Assembly (NCBI GenBank): GCA_903876445.1
Contig: CAIQZX010000140.1
Location: 1 to 39,374, forward strand
Source of the DNA: an uncultured Pseudomonadota bacterium
GTDB taxonomy: Bacteria > Pseudomonadota > Gammaproteobacteria > Methylococcales > Methylomonadaceae
Reading direction: 5' to 3'
DNA length: 39,374 nt
Shown here: one piece after another, positions 1 through 8,547 of the stretch
Layout of the letters: the number at the start of each line of letters is the position of its first letter
Position numbering within the stretch: position 1 is the stretch's first letter
Notes under the pieces: model-generated
Seen by the model: the letters and a program-made list of their open reading frames with translations, nothing else
What the model was told of the DNA's origin: nothing
The model's database searches: none
Program-made: the position numbers and the translations under genes

Positions 1-255
1 AATCGTGAAAGGAGCATTGAGAGTTGTCAATGCTATACGAACGCAGAGCTTATGTAAGACTAATGCGAGTTATCGCGGCAGCAGTTGGCGTTGAAGCGTT
101 TAGATGAACATAGATACTTTTCTATGGAATTCACAACTATATGCCAAAATAAAATTGTGAACTACCCAAATAATAAGGCTTGTAGCTTTGACATCCTCCC
201 CGCCCTAAAGGGTTAAAACGGGGATTCCTTAGTTTAGCCCTTCATGCCCGAAAGG

Positions 256-274
256 GGTGTTTCTGAAAAACACC
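256..274 (+). repeat. Hairpin, 7-bp stem, 5-base loop
   Basis: GGTGTTT at 256-262 pairs with AAACACC at 268-274 around the loop CTGAA, and TTATTT follows. It could terminate transcription leaving the putative element, or be part of its structured end. Confidence 0.5.
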
Positions 275-388
275 TTATTTCAACCTAGCTGTAGCTTAAA
301 AGCCAGATAGGGGGAAGTACACAGCAACAGCGCACCCAACAGAAAAAAGATTAACATGAATACAACAAAATCAAAAACACCCTTACAT

Positions 389-408
389 CCCCGCCCTGAA
401 CGGCGGGG
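389..408 (+). repeat. GC-rich palindrome (CCCCGCC/GGCGGGG), element-end type
   Basis: A perfect 7-bp stem (389-395 with 402-408) surrounds a 6-base loop, embedded in the otherwise AT-rich spacer upstream of the DUF2288 gene. It belongs to the same style of palindrome as 197-224 and 5437-5456 and probably marks an IS605-like element end. Confidence 0.6.
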
Positions 409-453
409 CTTTACGGGCTTTTAGGTAAATATGGTAGAGCTTCACTCCCAATT

Positions 454-738
454 TTACTCCTGAACTAAAATCCATGGCTTCACTACGACAGCCCAAAGTT
501 CTGAATTGTTTTCAAACCAACGTAATGCTTGATCGTCGGTTACTAATGCGACCTGTTTATTTTCCAGCCATTGTTGAACTTCGGTTTTATTATCCAACGA
601 AAACTGATAACCCACATCAACTAAATCTAATTCTTTTGAAATCCAAACCGCATCTCCTTTAGCATAAAAACGTTGTAATTCTAACCAAGGAATTTTAGCC
701 GTTTCTAAATTTACTTTTTCTCTTTCAACTTCATTCAT
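454..738 (-). CDS. DUF2288 family protein
   Basis: A 94-residue soluble protein with the look of the DUF2288 family: the N-terminal stretch around ETAKIPWLELQRF, a central ELDLVDVGYQF block, and the closing ELWAVVVKPWILVQ are the conserved parts as I know them. Its biochemical role is unknown. It has no signal peptide and no membrane segment, so it should be cytoplasmic. The start overlaps the end of the DUF1415 gene by 8 bases, so it is the last gene of the ubiH-DUF1415-DUF2288 unit and is probably translationally coupled. The length is normal for the family. Family assignment is confident; function is not assignable. Confidence 0.85.
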   Translation of the reverse strand: MNEVEREKVNLETAKIPWLELQRFYAKGDAVWISKELDLVDVGYQFSLDNKTEVQQWLENKQVALVTDDQALRWFENNSELWAVVVKPWILVQE

Positions 739-1264
739 AACACGCTGCCAGTGTTGCCTTCATTTTATCTAAACCCAATTCACGGGTTAATTTAATGTTA
801 TTTTCGGGAATCATTTCCGGATGTTGATAACTATCTAACGCTTCTTCTAAACTATTTTCTCGTAATAAATGTAACATCGGATAGGGGGAACGATTCGTAT
901 AATTTGCGGCATCATTTTCCGTCGAACCGTCAAAACAATAGCGTGGATGAAAACTCGCTAATTGATAAATTCCTTCGTAATCCTCGGCTTCAAGCAACGC
1001 TTGTGCGACATCCACAAAATCCAAATAATCGTCAAAATCCGCAAACGCATTAGCATAAATTAACAACGTTGTTTCAATCTTTTCATTTTCGTCTAAACGC
1101 GCACATTCATCGATTAAATTTTCTAAACACGTTTCTATGTCTGTCGAATTTTCAAGCGCGAAATGAATACTTTTACGATCCATTTCTCGTTTTGCAAAGG
1201 GACAAATGTTGTGAGCAATAACAACGGTTTCTAACCAGTTTTTGGTTTCTGAAATGTGTTTCAT
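731..1264 (-). CDS. DUF1415 family protein
   Basis: A 177-residue cytoplasmic protein matching the DUF1415 family: the opening NWLETVVIAHNICPFAKRE, the middle FDDYLDFVDVAQALLE and the SFHPRYCFDG region are characteristic. The conserved Cys/Pro-Phe motif near residue 21 and the His-Pro-Arg-Tyr near 105 may be functional, but no activity is established to my knowledge. The ATG lies inside an ATGA overlap with the stop of the upstream ubiquinone hydroxylase gene, and its own end overlaps the DUF2288 gene. The three genes therefore almost certainly form one transcript. A redox or quinone link is only guilt by association. Confidence 0.85.
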   Translation of the reverse strand: MKHISETKNWLETVVIAHNICPFAKREMDRKSIHFALENSTDIETCLENLIDECARLDENEKIETTLLIYANAFADFDDYLDFVDVAQALLEAEDYEGIYQLASFHPRYCFDGSTENDAANYTNRSPYPMLHLLRENSLEEALDSYQHPEMIPENNIKLTRELGLDKMKATLAACYE

Positions 1265-2478
1265 AATAATTTTTCGCCTCGCGCCAATTTCGGTAACGCC
1301 CCTTCAAGTCCCATTGCGCCACGCATAACTTTATTTTTCAATGGTGTTATTCGCTCGGCTAATCCTAAACCCACATTGCGTAAAAACTTCAACGGTAAAA
1401 TATCATTGCTAAATGCCTGATAAAAAATGTCCATCACCGTCATCATTTTTAAGTTTTCAGTACGGCGCATTTTTTCATAACGTTTTAAAACACTCACATC
1501 GGAAATTGAACGCCCTTGTTTAATTGCCTCTAAAATGACTTCCGCTAAAGCTGCCGCATCGAGCAATCCGATATTCACGCCCTGCCCTGCTAACGGATTT
1601 ATCGTGTGTGCCGCATCGCCAACTAATACAACGCCATGTTTAACGTAATGTTGCGCGTGACGGCGCGTTAAAGGAAAACTGGTGGAATCTATAACGCGCA
1701 TGATTTCACCTAAACAATCAGGGAACGCGGCGACCAATTCCTGTTTTAAATTCTCAGACGATAACGCTTGCAAACGTTTCACTTCATCGGGTGAGTTATA
1801 CCAAACAATAGAACCAAAGTTTCCGGTTAACGGTAAAAATGCCTGTGGCCCAGAAGCCACAAAACGTTGCCAAGTAATATCTTGTTGCGGATAAGCAGTT
1901 TCAATATAAATCACTAGCGCGTGTTGTTCATAATCCCAACTCGTTACACCTAAACCGACATTTTGCCGCACTTGAGATTGTGCGCCATCTGCGGCAACAA
2001 GTAATTTTGTGGTTAAAACACGTCCGTTATTCAACATCAATTCGCTGTCTTCGGAATTTGAATAATTGAGCGTTTCAATTCGCGCCGGACACATCAAGTC
2101 GATATTTTCAAATGTTTGTAAACGTTTTAATAACGCTAATTGCGTGACCCGATTTTCAACGATAAACCCCAATTCACTGTGTCCAATATCGTCACTACAA
2201 AATTCGGTATCACCTGAATTTTCCCAAACACGCATCCGTTTGAACGGACAAAAGCGACGATTTTCAATACCTTCCCACGCGCCAACGGTTTCTAAAATGG
2301 TTTTTGATGCAATGCTTAATGCCGACACACGCAAATCATGAGGTTGTTGTGCGTCAAATTCTTGAGGAAATTCACTTTCAATCACCGCAACTTTTAAATG
2401 ACTTCCGCCTAAACAACACGCGACTGCCGCGCCTACCATTCCGCCGCCAACAATGACGACATCAAATTGTTCTTTCAT
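1261..2478 (-). CDS. UbiH/UbiF/VisC-family FAD-dependent ubiquinone biosynthesis hydroxylase
   Basis: A 405-residue flavoprotein monooxygenase of the UbiH/COQ6 family, which hydroxylates the ring of ubiquinone precursors using NAD(P)H and oxygen. The N-terminal Rossmann motif VVIVGGGMVGAAV (about residues 8-20) binds the ADP part of FAD. An AADGAQSQVRQ segment near 165-175 is the DG motif, and VLVGDAAHTINPLAGQGVN near 285-303 is the second FAD-binding motif. The family has several ring-position specificities (UbiH, UbiI, UbiF, UbiM) that I cannot separate by eye. It is the first gene of a minus-strand unit with DUF1415 and DUF2288 and is divergent from the binding-protein gene at 2600. Note ubiX further along at 14560, another ubiquinone gene but not adjacent. 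Confidence 0.88.
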   Translation of the reverse strand: MKEQFDVVIVGGGMVGAAVACCLGGSHLKVAVIESEFPQEFDAQQPHDLRVSALSIASKTILETVGAWEGIENRRFCPFKRMRVWENSGDTEFCSDDIGHSELGFIVENRVTQLALLKRLQTFENIDLMCPARIETLNYSNSEDSELMLNNGRVLTTKLLVAADGAQSQVRQNVGLGVTSWDYEQHALVIYIETAYPQQDITWQRFVASGPQAFLPLTGNFGSIVWYNSPDEVKRLQALSSENLKQELVAAFPDCLGEIMRVIDSTSFPLTRRHAQHYVKHGVVLVGDAAHTINPLAGQGVNIGLLDAAALAEVILEAIKQGRSISDVSVLKRYEKMRRTENLKMMTVMDIFYQAFSNDILPLKFLRNVGLGLAERITPLKNKVMRGAMGLEGALPKLARGEKLL

Positions 2479-2599
2479 AAATCCTCACAAAATCGATTAG
2501 TTTGAAAATCATAACGCATTCTAAACGATTGCTTATTTTGAAAATTGGAATTTTTAACGCAAAATTCATAGCAATTTTTACAAAGAACATCTAACTATC

Positions 2600-3805
2600 A
2601 TGAAAAATTCTCCCTTTATCTTATCTTTTTTATTTGCATCCATGAGTTTACCGCTATTTGCGGCATCGAAACCTAAAACGCCGCCGATTGTTTTGCCGGT
2701 TGTACAAACTATTGATATTGCGTATCTCAGTCAAGAACTTACGCCGCCGACAGAAACGTTATCGAATCTTGATTCTTTTCTCGCTAGTAAAGGAGTCGAA
2801 GGTGCAGAACTTGCGATTAGCGACAACAATACGACAGGACAATTCACGCACCAAAATTTTGTCTTACACAAATTCAATATCCCCTCTGACGGAAATGTAG
2901 GCGAAGCGTTTAAGCAAAACATTTTAACGAAATTTCATTTCGTTATTACCAATTTGAATGCTGCTAATACGTTGGAGATTTCGGATTTAGCCGCAAATTC
3001 AGACACGCTTTTATTGGACGCAGGAACTTTCGATGACGCTTTACGGAATGAACAATGCCGTCAAAATACACTCCATTTATTGCCAAGTCGCGCTATGAAA
3101 GCCGATGCGTTAGCGCAATATATGATGAAAAAACGATGGGTGAAATGGTTTTTAGTGGTTGGTAATACACCTGAAGACACGTTATTTGCTAATGCGTTAA
3201 AACGTTCAGCAAAACGCTTTGGAATGAAAATCATCAGTGAAAAAAAATGGGAACATACTTTTGATACACGTCGTAGCGCACAATCTGACATTTCTGTTTT
3301 CACTCAAACCGATGATTATGATGTTTTAGTCGTTGCGGATGAACAAAGTTTATTTGGCGAGTATTTAGCTTATAGAACATGGCTTGCGCGTCCAATTATC
3401 GGGACGCAAGGCTTAATTCCAACAGCATGGCATTCGACACACGAACTTTGGGGCGCAACGCAAATTCAACATCGTTTTCAGGATTTAGCCAAACGTAATA
3501 TGCAAGAACAAGATTATGGGGCTTATTTAGCGGTTCGCGCAATCGGCGAAGCGGCGACTCGTACAAAATCCAACGAATTAAAAACCGTTCAAGATTATTT
3601 ACGAAGTCCACAATTTACGTTGCAAGGTTATAAAGGAAATCCGTTGTCATTCCGCGCATGGGATGGTCAACTACGCCAAGCAATTTTACTTGCTGCCCCG
3701 CGCTCTTTGGTAACTGTTGCTCCCATTGAAGGTTTTTTGCATCCGAAAACGGAATTAGATACGCTCGGTTTTGATCAAAGTGAATCAGGATGTCATTGGC
3801 GATAA
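2600..3805 (+). CDS. Periplasmic substrate-binding protein, PQQ-dependent alcohol dehydrogenase-associated type
   Basis: A 401-residue exported protein with a clear signal peptide (positive start, hydrophobic core, AA-S cleavage zone near residue 22). The body resembles the branched-chain amino acid-type (type I) binding proteins in the form described alongside PQQ-dependent alcohol dehydrogenase systems. Segments such as YDVLVVADE, GTQGLIPTAWH, YLAVRAIGEAATRT, LSFRAWDGQLRQ and LDTLGFDQSES match my memory of that family closely. No ABC permease, ATPase or PQQ dehydrogenase gene is in the window, so it is an orphan here. The ligand is unknown. It is followed after 70 bases by efp, which has its own promoter-like -10. 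Its presence favours, but does not prove, a methylotrophic or alcohol-oxidising host. Confidence 0.8.
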   Translation: MKNSPFILSFLFASMSLPLFAASKPKTPPIVLPVVQTIDIAYLSQELTPPTETLSNLDSFLASKGVEGAELAISDNNTTGQFTHQNFVLHKFNIPSDGNVGEAFKQNILTKFHFVITNLNAANTLEISDLAANSDTLLLDAGTFDDALRNEQCRQNTLHLLPSRAMKADALAQYMMKKRWVKWFLVVGNTPEDTLFANALKRSAKRFGMKIISEKKWEHTFDTRRSAQSDISVFTQTDDYDVLVVADEQSLFGEYLAYRTWLARPIIGTQGLIPTAWHSTHELWGATQIQHRFQDLAKRNMQEQDYGAYLAVRAIGEAATRTKSNELKTVQDYLRSPQFTLQGYKGNPLSFRAWDGQLRQAILLAAPRSLVTVAPIEGFLHPKTELDTLGFDQSESGCHWR

Positions 3806-3814
3806 AAAATTGCA

Positions 3815-3842
3815 CTTGCTATTTGAATTCACGGATTATAAT
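3815..3842 (+). promoter_or_regulatory. Candidate sigma-70 promoter for efp
   Basis: A perfect TATAAT lies at 3837-3842, 33 bases before the efp start. CTTGCT at 3815-3820 could be the -35 with a 16-base spacer. The -10 is strong and the -35 weak. A TTGAGG ribosome site precedes the ATG at 3876. Confidence 0.5.
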
Positions 3843-3875
3843 GCGGCTTTATTTTATTAACCCTTTGAGGAAAAA

Positions 3876-4445
3876 ATGGCAGTTTATAGTACAAGTGAAT
3901 TTAGATCGGGTTTAAAAGTGATGTTAGACAATGACCCGTGTGCGATTATCGAAAACGAATTTGTAAAACCTGGCAAAGGGCAAGCGTTTAATCGCGTGAA
4001 AATTCGCAATTTAAAATCAGGTCGCGTTATCGAACGAACATTTAAATCGGGCGAAACGCTCGAAGGTGCTGACGTTGTTGATATGGAAATGCAGTATTTA
4101 TACAACGACGGGGATTATCGTCATTTTATGATGCAAGATACCTTTGAACAATATCAAGCGGATGCCAAAATTGTTGGCGATGCGGCTTTATGGTTAAGAG
4201 ATCAAGATATGTGTACCGTAACATTGTGGAATGATTCGCCACTAGCCGTTACACCTGCAAACTTTGTAGAATTAGAAATCGTTGAAACCGATCCAGGCGT
4301 TCGGGGTGACACATCTGGCGGCGGCGGAAAACCCGCAAAATTAGCCACAGGTGCTGTCGTTCGTGTGCCGTTGTTTGTCGCACAAGGTGAAATTATCAAA
4401 GTTGATACACGCACCGGCGAATATATTTCGCGCGTCAAAGAATAA
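3876..4445 (+). CDS. efp: Elongation factor P
   Basis: A 189-residue EF-P, which enters the ribosomal E site and rescues stalling at consecutive prolines. Three beta-barrel domains are implied by length and by the conserved blocks. The modification loop reads [11 protein letters not shown] and places the acceptor lysine at residue 34, exactly as in E. coli, so beta-lysylation by EpmA is expected. The C-terminus [12 protein letters not shown] is the usual end. The partner epmA begins 7 bases after the stop, so the factor and its modifying enzyme are co-transcribed. The lysine 2,3-aminomutase gene epmB is not in the window. Confidence 0.97.
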   Translation: MAVYSTSEFRSGLKVMLDNDPCAIIENEFVKPGKGQAFNRVKIRNLKSGRVIERTFKSGETLEGADVVDMEMQYLYNDGDYRHFMMQDTFEQYQADAKIVGDAALWLRDQDMCTVTLWNDSPLAVTPANFVELEIVETDPGVRGDTSGGGGKPAKLATGAVVRVPLFVAQGEIIKVDTRTGEYISRVKE

Positions 4446-4452
4446 TCTTCTC

Positions 4453-5433
4453 ATGCAAAATTCAACACCGTGGCAACCAAGTTGTTCGATTGAATTATTG
4501 CAACTAAGAGCGCGAATGCTACAACGCATTCGCGTTTTTTTTGCCGAACGAAATGTACTGGAAGTCGAAACGCCACTACTCAGCCACGCAAGTAGCACAG
4601 ACGCACAACTTCATTTTTTCACCACGTTTTACGAAACTTCCGCAAATCGACAGCCGTTATTTCTGCAAACATCGCCAGAATTTGCCATGAAACGTTTATT
4701 GGCAGCGGGTAGCGGTTCAATCTTTCAAATCTGCAAAGCCTTTCGCAATGGAGAAGCGGGACGTTTTCATAATCCCGAATTTACGATGCTGGAATGGTAT
4801 CGAATAAATTTTGATTTAACAGAATTGATGACGGAAGTTGAAAGTTTGTTTGATTTTTTATTTGATGGACAATTAGCTCCGCCACTGCGTTTAAGTTATC
4901 AAACTGTTTTTGAACAATTTACCGGTTTAAATGCGTTGATTTTTTCGTTTGAGGATTATTCTACTTTTGCAAAAAAAGCGAATTTAATCGATGCCATAAA
5001 AATTTGTGGTGATAATCATGTTTTATGGCTGGATTTTTTATTTAGTTTTTGTGTACAGCCCTATTTAGGTGAAAAAGGGTTGTGTTTGATACAGGATTAT
5101 CCTGCTTGTCAATCTTCATTGGCACGTTTAAATGCGAATAATCCACTGATTACGGAACGAGTTGAAGTGTTTTTACACGGTATTGAATTAGGTAATGGTT
5201 ATCACGAACTCACCGATTTTTTCGAACAAAATCGCCGTTTTGATGCCGAAATTGAAATTCGTTGTCGAGAAAATTTACCGGCTGCGATAAAAGATGAAAA
5301 TTTATTGGCAGCATTGAAAAATGGTTTGCCGAATTGTGCGGGAATCGCGTTAGGATTGGATAGAATTTTGATGATTCTGGCAAAAATGCAAAAAATTTCA
5401 GACGTATTAAGTTTCGATATTGAACGTGCTTGA
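4453..5433 (+). CDS. epmA: EF-P lysine ligase (EpmA/PoxA/GenX)
   Basis: A 326-residue class II lysyl-tRNA synthetase paralogue lacking the anticodon-binding domain. It attaches beta-lysine to Lys34 of EF-P. Visible class II motifs are motif 2, FRNGEAGRFHNPEFTMLEWY, and motif 3, GIALGLDRILMIL near the C-terminus. The frame is open further upstream, but the ATG at 4453, just after the efp stop, gives a length like E. coli EpmA (325) and a sensible N-terminus. The protein ends naturally at ...DIERA, and its TGA stop is the TGA of a TTGACATTCCCC stretch that begins an element-like palindrome. Adjacency to efp makes the assignment very safe. Confidence 0.95.
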   Translation: MQNSTPWQPSCSIELLQLRARMLQRIRVFFAERNVLEVETPLLSHASSTDAQLHFFTTFYETSANRQPLFLQTSPEFAMKRLLAAGSGSIFQICKAFRNGEAGRFHNPEFTMLEWYRINFDLTELMTEVESLFDFLFDGQLAPPLRLSYQTVFEQFTGLNALIFSFEDYSTFAKKANLIDAIKICGDNHVLWLDFLFSFCVQPYLGEKGLCLIQDYPACQSSLARLNANNPLITERVEVFLHGIELGNGYHELTDFFEQNRRFDAEIEIRCRENLPAAIKDENLLAALKNGLPNCAGIALGLDRILMILAKMQKISDVLSFDIERA

Positions 5434-5436
5434 CAT

Positions 5437-5456
5437 TCCCCGCTTTAAAGCGGGGA
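5437..5456. repeat. Perfect 20-bp GC-rich palindrome after epmA
   Basis: CCCCGCTTT AAAGCGGGG flanked by T and A forms a perfect dyad immediately after the epmA stop. It is preceded by TTGACATT, echoing the TTTGACATCCTCCCCGCC at 188-204. It may act as a terminator-like hairpin for efp-epmA, but it lacks a T-run. The similarity to the element end in the first 430 bases suggests a shared mobile origin. Confidence 0.6.
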
Positions 5457-5482
5457 CGCTATTGCTAAAGCAGTATTACGAT

Positions 5483-5929
5483 TTACTGATTGTCATCAAC
5501 TTTTGATAAACCATCTAGTGACCAATTGTTAAATTCTTTAGCACCGCTTGTGTCGTCGCCATTTTTATAACTAATACGGCAAACATATTTATGTTTTTTT
5601 GATGCACTGCCTTCATGAGAAACATCCGCTTCTGCACTAACAACATATTCGTAATTCCCTAAGCTCCACGCATTTAAAGGTTTTTCTGGCAATGTTACCG
5701 TTGTTTTTTTGTCTAAATCTTCTCTGAGATGCACATTACAATGTTCAAAAGCGAATTGCGTCATTTCATTCGATTGCGTAATCATGCTACCTTGATCTTT
5801 GCTCTCGATTAAAAATAAATCTGATTTCGCGGCATCTTTTGCCATTGGAATTAAAAGTTCACGCTGCATTACTACCAAGCCAATTACAGTAGCAAGCAAA
5901 AGCAGAATTTTCATCTTGCTCATATTCAA
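5483..5929 (-). CDS. Hypothetical exported or membrane-anchored small protein
   Basis: A 148-residue protein I do not recognise. It opens with a lysine-containing head and a hydrophobic stretch (about residues 7-21, ILLLLATVIGLVVM), which is a signal peptide or signal anchor. The remaining roughly 120 residues are polar and should be periplasmic. There are two cysteines in the mature part (near residues 64 and 117), which could form one disulfide. A tail ends NWSLDGLSKVDDNQ. It lies 44 bases after fimV on the same strand and could be co-transcribed with it. Neighbourhood with FimV suggests an envelope role, but this is only context. Confidence 0.6.
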   Translation of the reverse strand: MNMSKMKILLLLATVIGLVVMQRELLIPMAKDAAKSDLFLIESKDQGSMITQSNEMTQFAFEHCNVHLREDLDKKTTVTLPEKPLNAWSLGNYEYVVSAEADVSHEGSASKKHKYVCRISYKNGDDTSGAKEFNNWSLDGLSKVDDNQ

Positions 5930-5973
5930 CTTCCCCTAAAAGTTAATTAAAGAATGAATTGTAACACAGTCAT

Positions 5974-8385
5974 TTAACGCAATTTATTGAGAACTTCTTG
6001 AGCGATTTTCTGGCGACATAATTGTTCTTTTATTTCACATTTTCTTAACACTTCGGCCGCTAAAGCATCGGCGAATTCTGAATCACTCATATCTAAATAA
6101 TTGAGCGAGGTTTCTTTTTCATCGTCATGAAGTTGCGCTAAATTTAGATGAATTTGCGCTACATTTTCCTCAATTCTTTCACGAACTTTTTCAAAATTTA
6201 TTCGTGGCAATTCTTCTTCGGTAAAATCCATTTTTTCTAAATGACGGATTGGCTTTTCTATTTCTGCCATTTCGAATTCATGAAAATCCAAACTGAAATT
6301 TAATTCTTCTTTTGGTTTTTCAAATACAGGTGATGCCATTTCTTCAATTTTCAATTCGTGAGAATCCAAACTAAAATCCAATTCTTCTTTCGGTTTTTCA
6401 AAAGTTGGCGATTCTGTTTCATCAATTTTAAATTCATGAAAATCTAAACTGAAATCCAATTTTTCTTTAGGTTTTTCCAATGCCGATAATTCTGCTTCGT
6501 CAATGCCAAATTTATGAAAATCCAAACTGAAATCCAATTCTTCTTTTGGGTGTTCTAACATCGACGAGGCTGTTTCATCAATCTCAAATTCATAAAAATC
6601 CAATTCTAATTCTTTTTTAGGCTCTTCTGTTTCTGCTGTTTCGCTCATTTCAAAGCCACCAAAATCAATCGAAGATTTTTTATATTCAAATTGTAACGAG
6701 GATTCAAAAAAATCTGCTGTCGCTTTATCTATTGTGTCATCCAGTTTCATTTCGCCAAAAACAATTTCTTTATCATCAAAATCGGCGGTTTTATCATGTG
6801 AAAAATCATTGGACTGTGAAATTAAAAATAACGCTTCAGGGTAAAATTCCTTAGCAAGATTCGAAACTTCCGTCCAAAAATTTAGCTCCTTATTTTTACC
6901 CAATTTGACCAACTCAAGCATAAAATCTTTAAAGGCTTCTTTAGCATCGTTAGCTTCGTAAAGCCTTAACAATCGCAGCGCGTAATGATGTTTATTTGAA
7001 TCTACTGCAAATTCATCGAGCAATAATTGCTCTGCTTTGCCGATATTTCCATAAGTACAATACACATCGACTTTGAACAAAATATCATCCATTTTTTCAG
7101 ATTCATTATGTGAAAAATCCGAAAATATATTTCCATTAAATTCCATATTTTGCTTATTAAACGCTTCATTTTCAGCGGGTGTCACATTATTTTTTTCGAG
7201 TATTTTGGTGACAATTTTAGATTTTTTTCGTTGACGTAAACGAAAAAGTCCAAAAATACCTAACAATAATGAACCCACGCCGCCGATGATGTAAGAATAC
7301 ATATCCGCAGAAACGTCTAAATAATGCTTAATCATTTCCGAAAAATTGCTAGTTGTAATGGGAAACTCGCTAGTAACAGATGTAATTGATGGGGCGATAA
7401 CTGCATTTGTAGTAACTAACGGTTCACCCCCTGATTTTAAAGAAACAGACGTTAATGGCGAAATTTGATTCATGTCAGTTGGCGATTTTAATGCCGCCAT
7501 TTGTTGCTCTTTTTCGGTTAACATTTTTTGCATTGCCGAAAGCTGTTGTTCTAATTCCGCGACTTTTTTTGATGAATGCGTTTCACTTTTTATAGGTGAA
7601 TTGTTGTTCATTTTTGAAATCGTCACCGATTTTTCTTTAGCAAAAACCATTTTAGGTTTTACAACCGGTGTGAAATGTTTTATCAAAACTTTTTTTGGCA
7701 TTGTAAATAACGTTGGAGATTCGACAAAACTGGGAATTTTTAACATTTGTCCAGCAATTAACGAATCCGTATGGCGCGGAAAAAAGGCTTCGGGATTGGC
7801 AATAAAAATGGCGGCTAACATACGATTTACCGACACATTATTTTGTTTATTAAATTGCGCGGCAATGTTCCAAAGCGTTTCATTTTCACGAATAGGACCA
7901 TAAACTTTTTTACCCGTAATGGGATTCAATGGTGTCGAAATAAAATGGAACGGTGTTGGCGTAGCGAGCGTTTGATTTATTACTGGAGAAGGATCAACCA
8001 AAACTGTAAATTCACGATATACCGTGCTGTTAATACCTTTAATTTCTAATAAAAAATCTAAAAAAGGTTCTTTTAACGGTTCATTTGATGAGAGTTTAAT
8101 CCGTGTTTGATCATTTTCGGTAATAGGTTGAAATTTAATTTTTGATAAAAATACTGTCCACGGAATCCCCGATTCATCAAATTTTGCATTCGAAGCCAAA
8201 GAAATCTTTAAATCCGTTGCTTTCTCACCGACATCTAAAACTAGCGCAATTTCTGCCTGTAAATTTTGATTAAGGGCGGATTGCAATTTCATTTCACCGA
8301 TGCCCAGCGCGTAACTTTGTGAGCAAGCCAGCAATGAAGCTGTAACAAAAGTAGTAGTCAGACAACGCACATTATTTTTTTTCAT
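5974..8385 (-). CDS. fimV: FimV-like inner-membrane hub protein with tandem repeats
   Basis: An 803-residue FimV homologue, the peptidoglycan-binding polar organiser linked to type IV pili and twitching in Pseudomonas. The order is: signal peptide ending ...SQSYALG; the FimV N-terminal domain (GEMKLQSALNQNLQAEI, about 28-135); a LysM domain (about 160-215, ENETLWNIAAQFN); a coiled coil near 270-300; one membrane helix (about 365-385, YIIGGVGSLLLGIFGLFRL); a TPR-like cytoplasmic part (about 435-500); an acidic region with tandem 26-residue repeats (about 573-703); and the conserved FimV C-terminal domain (YLDMSDSEFADALAAEVL ... to the end). The periplasm-to-cytoplasm layout is standard. The near-exact repeats are the unusual part. 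Confidence 0.93.
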   Translation of the reverse strand: MKKNNVRCLTTTFVTASLLACSQSYALGIGEMKLQSALNQNLQAEIALVLDVGEKATDLKISLASNAKFDESGIPWTVFLSKIKFQPITENDQTRIKLSSNEPLKEPFLDFLLEIKGINSTVYREFTVLVDPSPVINQTLATPTPFHFISTPLNPITGKKVYGPIRENETLWNIAAQFNKQNNVSVNRMLAAIFIANPEAFFPRHTDSLIAGQMLKIPSFVESPTLFTMPKKVLIKHFTPVVKPKMVFAKEKSVTISKMNNNSPIKSETHSSKKVAELEQQLSAMQKMLTEKEQQMAALKSPTDMNQISPLTSVSLKSGGEPLVTTNAVIAPSITSVTSEFPITTSNFSEMIKHYLDVSADMYSYIIGGVGSLLLGIFGLFRLRQRKKSKIVTKILEKNNVTPAENEAFNKQNMEFNGNIFSDFSHNESEKMDDILFKVDVYCTYGNIGKAEQLLLDEFAVDSNKHHYALRLLRLYEANDAKEAFKDFMLELVKLGKNKELNFWTEVSNLAKEFYPEALFLISQSNDFSHDKTADFDDKEIVFGEMKLDDTIDKATADFFESSLQFEYKKSSIDFGGFEMSETAETEEPKKELELDFYEFEIDETASSMLEHPKEELDFSLDFHKFGIDEAELSALEKPKEKLDFSLDFHEFKIDETESPTFEKPKEELDFSLDSHELKIEEMASPVFEKPKEELNFSLDFHEFEMAEIEKPIRHLEKMDFTEEELPRINFEKVRERIEENVAQIHLNLAQLHDDEKETSLNYLDMSDSEFADALAAEVLRKCEIKEQLCRQKIAQEVLNKLR
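6276..6665 (-). repeat. Five in-frame 78-bp tandem repeats inside fimV
   Basis: The same block starts at 6276, 6354, 6432, 6510 and 6588, each 78 bases apart, with a degenerate further copy toward 6700. Each unit encodes about 26 acidic residues of the form LDFSLDFHEFKIDET..xxEKPKEE. The constant period and high nucleotide similarity point to recent unequal recombination or slippage. Confidence 0.9.
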
Positions 8386-8547
8386 AAACCAAAACTAAAC
8401 TTTTTACCTTAAATGGAATCGGTCATCAGACCGCACGATAATTTTTTTAGTTTTGCAATATGAAAGCCAAAAATAAATAACGTATATATTTCAATTTACT
8501 ACAAGATAAATGTCATATAATTGACGAAGTTTAGCCGCACAGAAAAA

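Larger units (their letters stand above)
1..430 (+). mobile_element. Probable remnant end of an IS200/IS605 (TnpB/IS1341-type) element; no intact gene
   Basis: No open gene is visible in the first 453 bases. What is visible is a set of foldable blocks: an inverted repeat TTCACAA/TTGTGAA at 130-136 and 155-161, a CCCCG/CGGGG pair at 198-202 and 219-223, a GGTGTTT/AAACACC hairpin at 256-274, and a CCCCGCC/GGCGGGG hairpin at 389-408. GC-rich palindromes preceded by a TTGACAT-like stretch are typical of the 3' ends of TnpB-encoding elements, where the omega RNA lies. Bases 1-107 carry short frames ending at 105-107 that could be a frameshifted tail of a tnpB gene, but I cannot prove this. The element identity is inferred from pattern memory only. 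Confidence 0.4.

Noticed and set aside
1-107. Firm call of a tnpB pseudogene
   Set aside because: The frames are too short and shifted to identify a transposase by eye; kept only as a possibility within the element call.
7472-7903. Plus-strand open frame of 143 codons inside fimV
   Set aside because: It lies wholly antisense to a well-identified gene and has a shadow-like composition.
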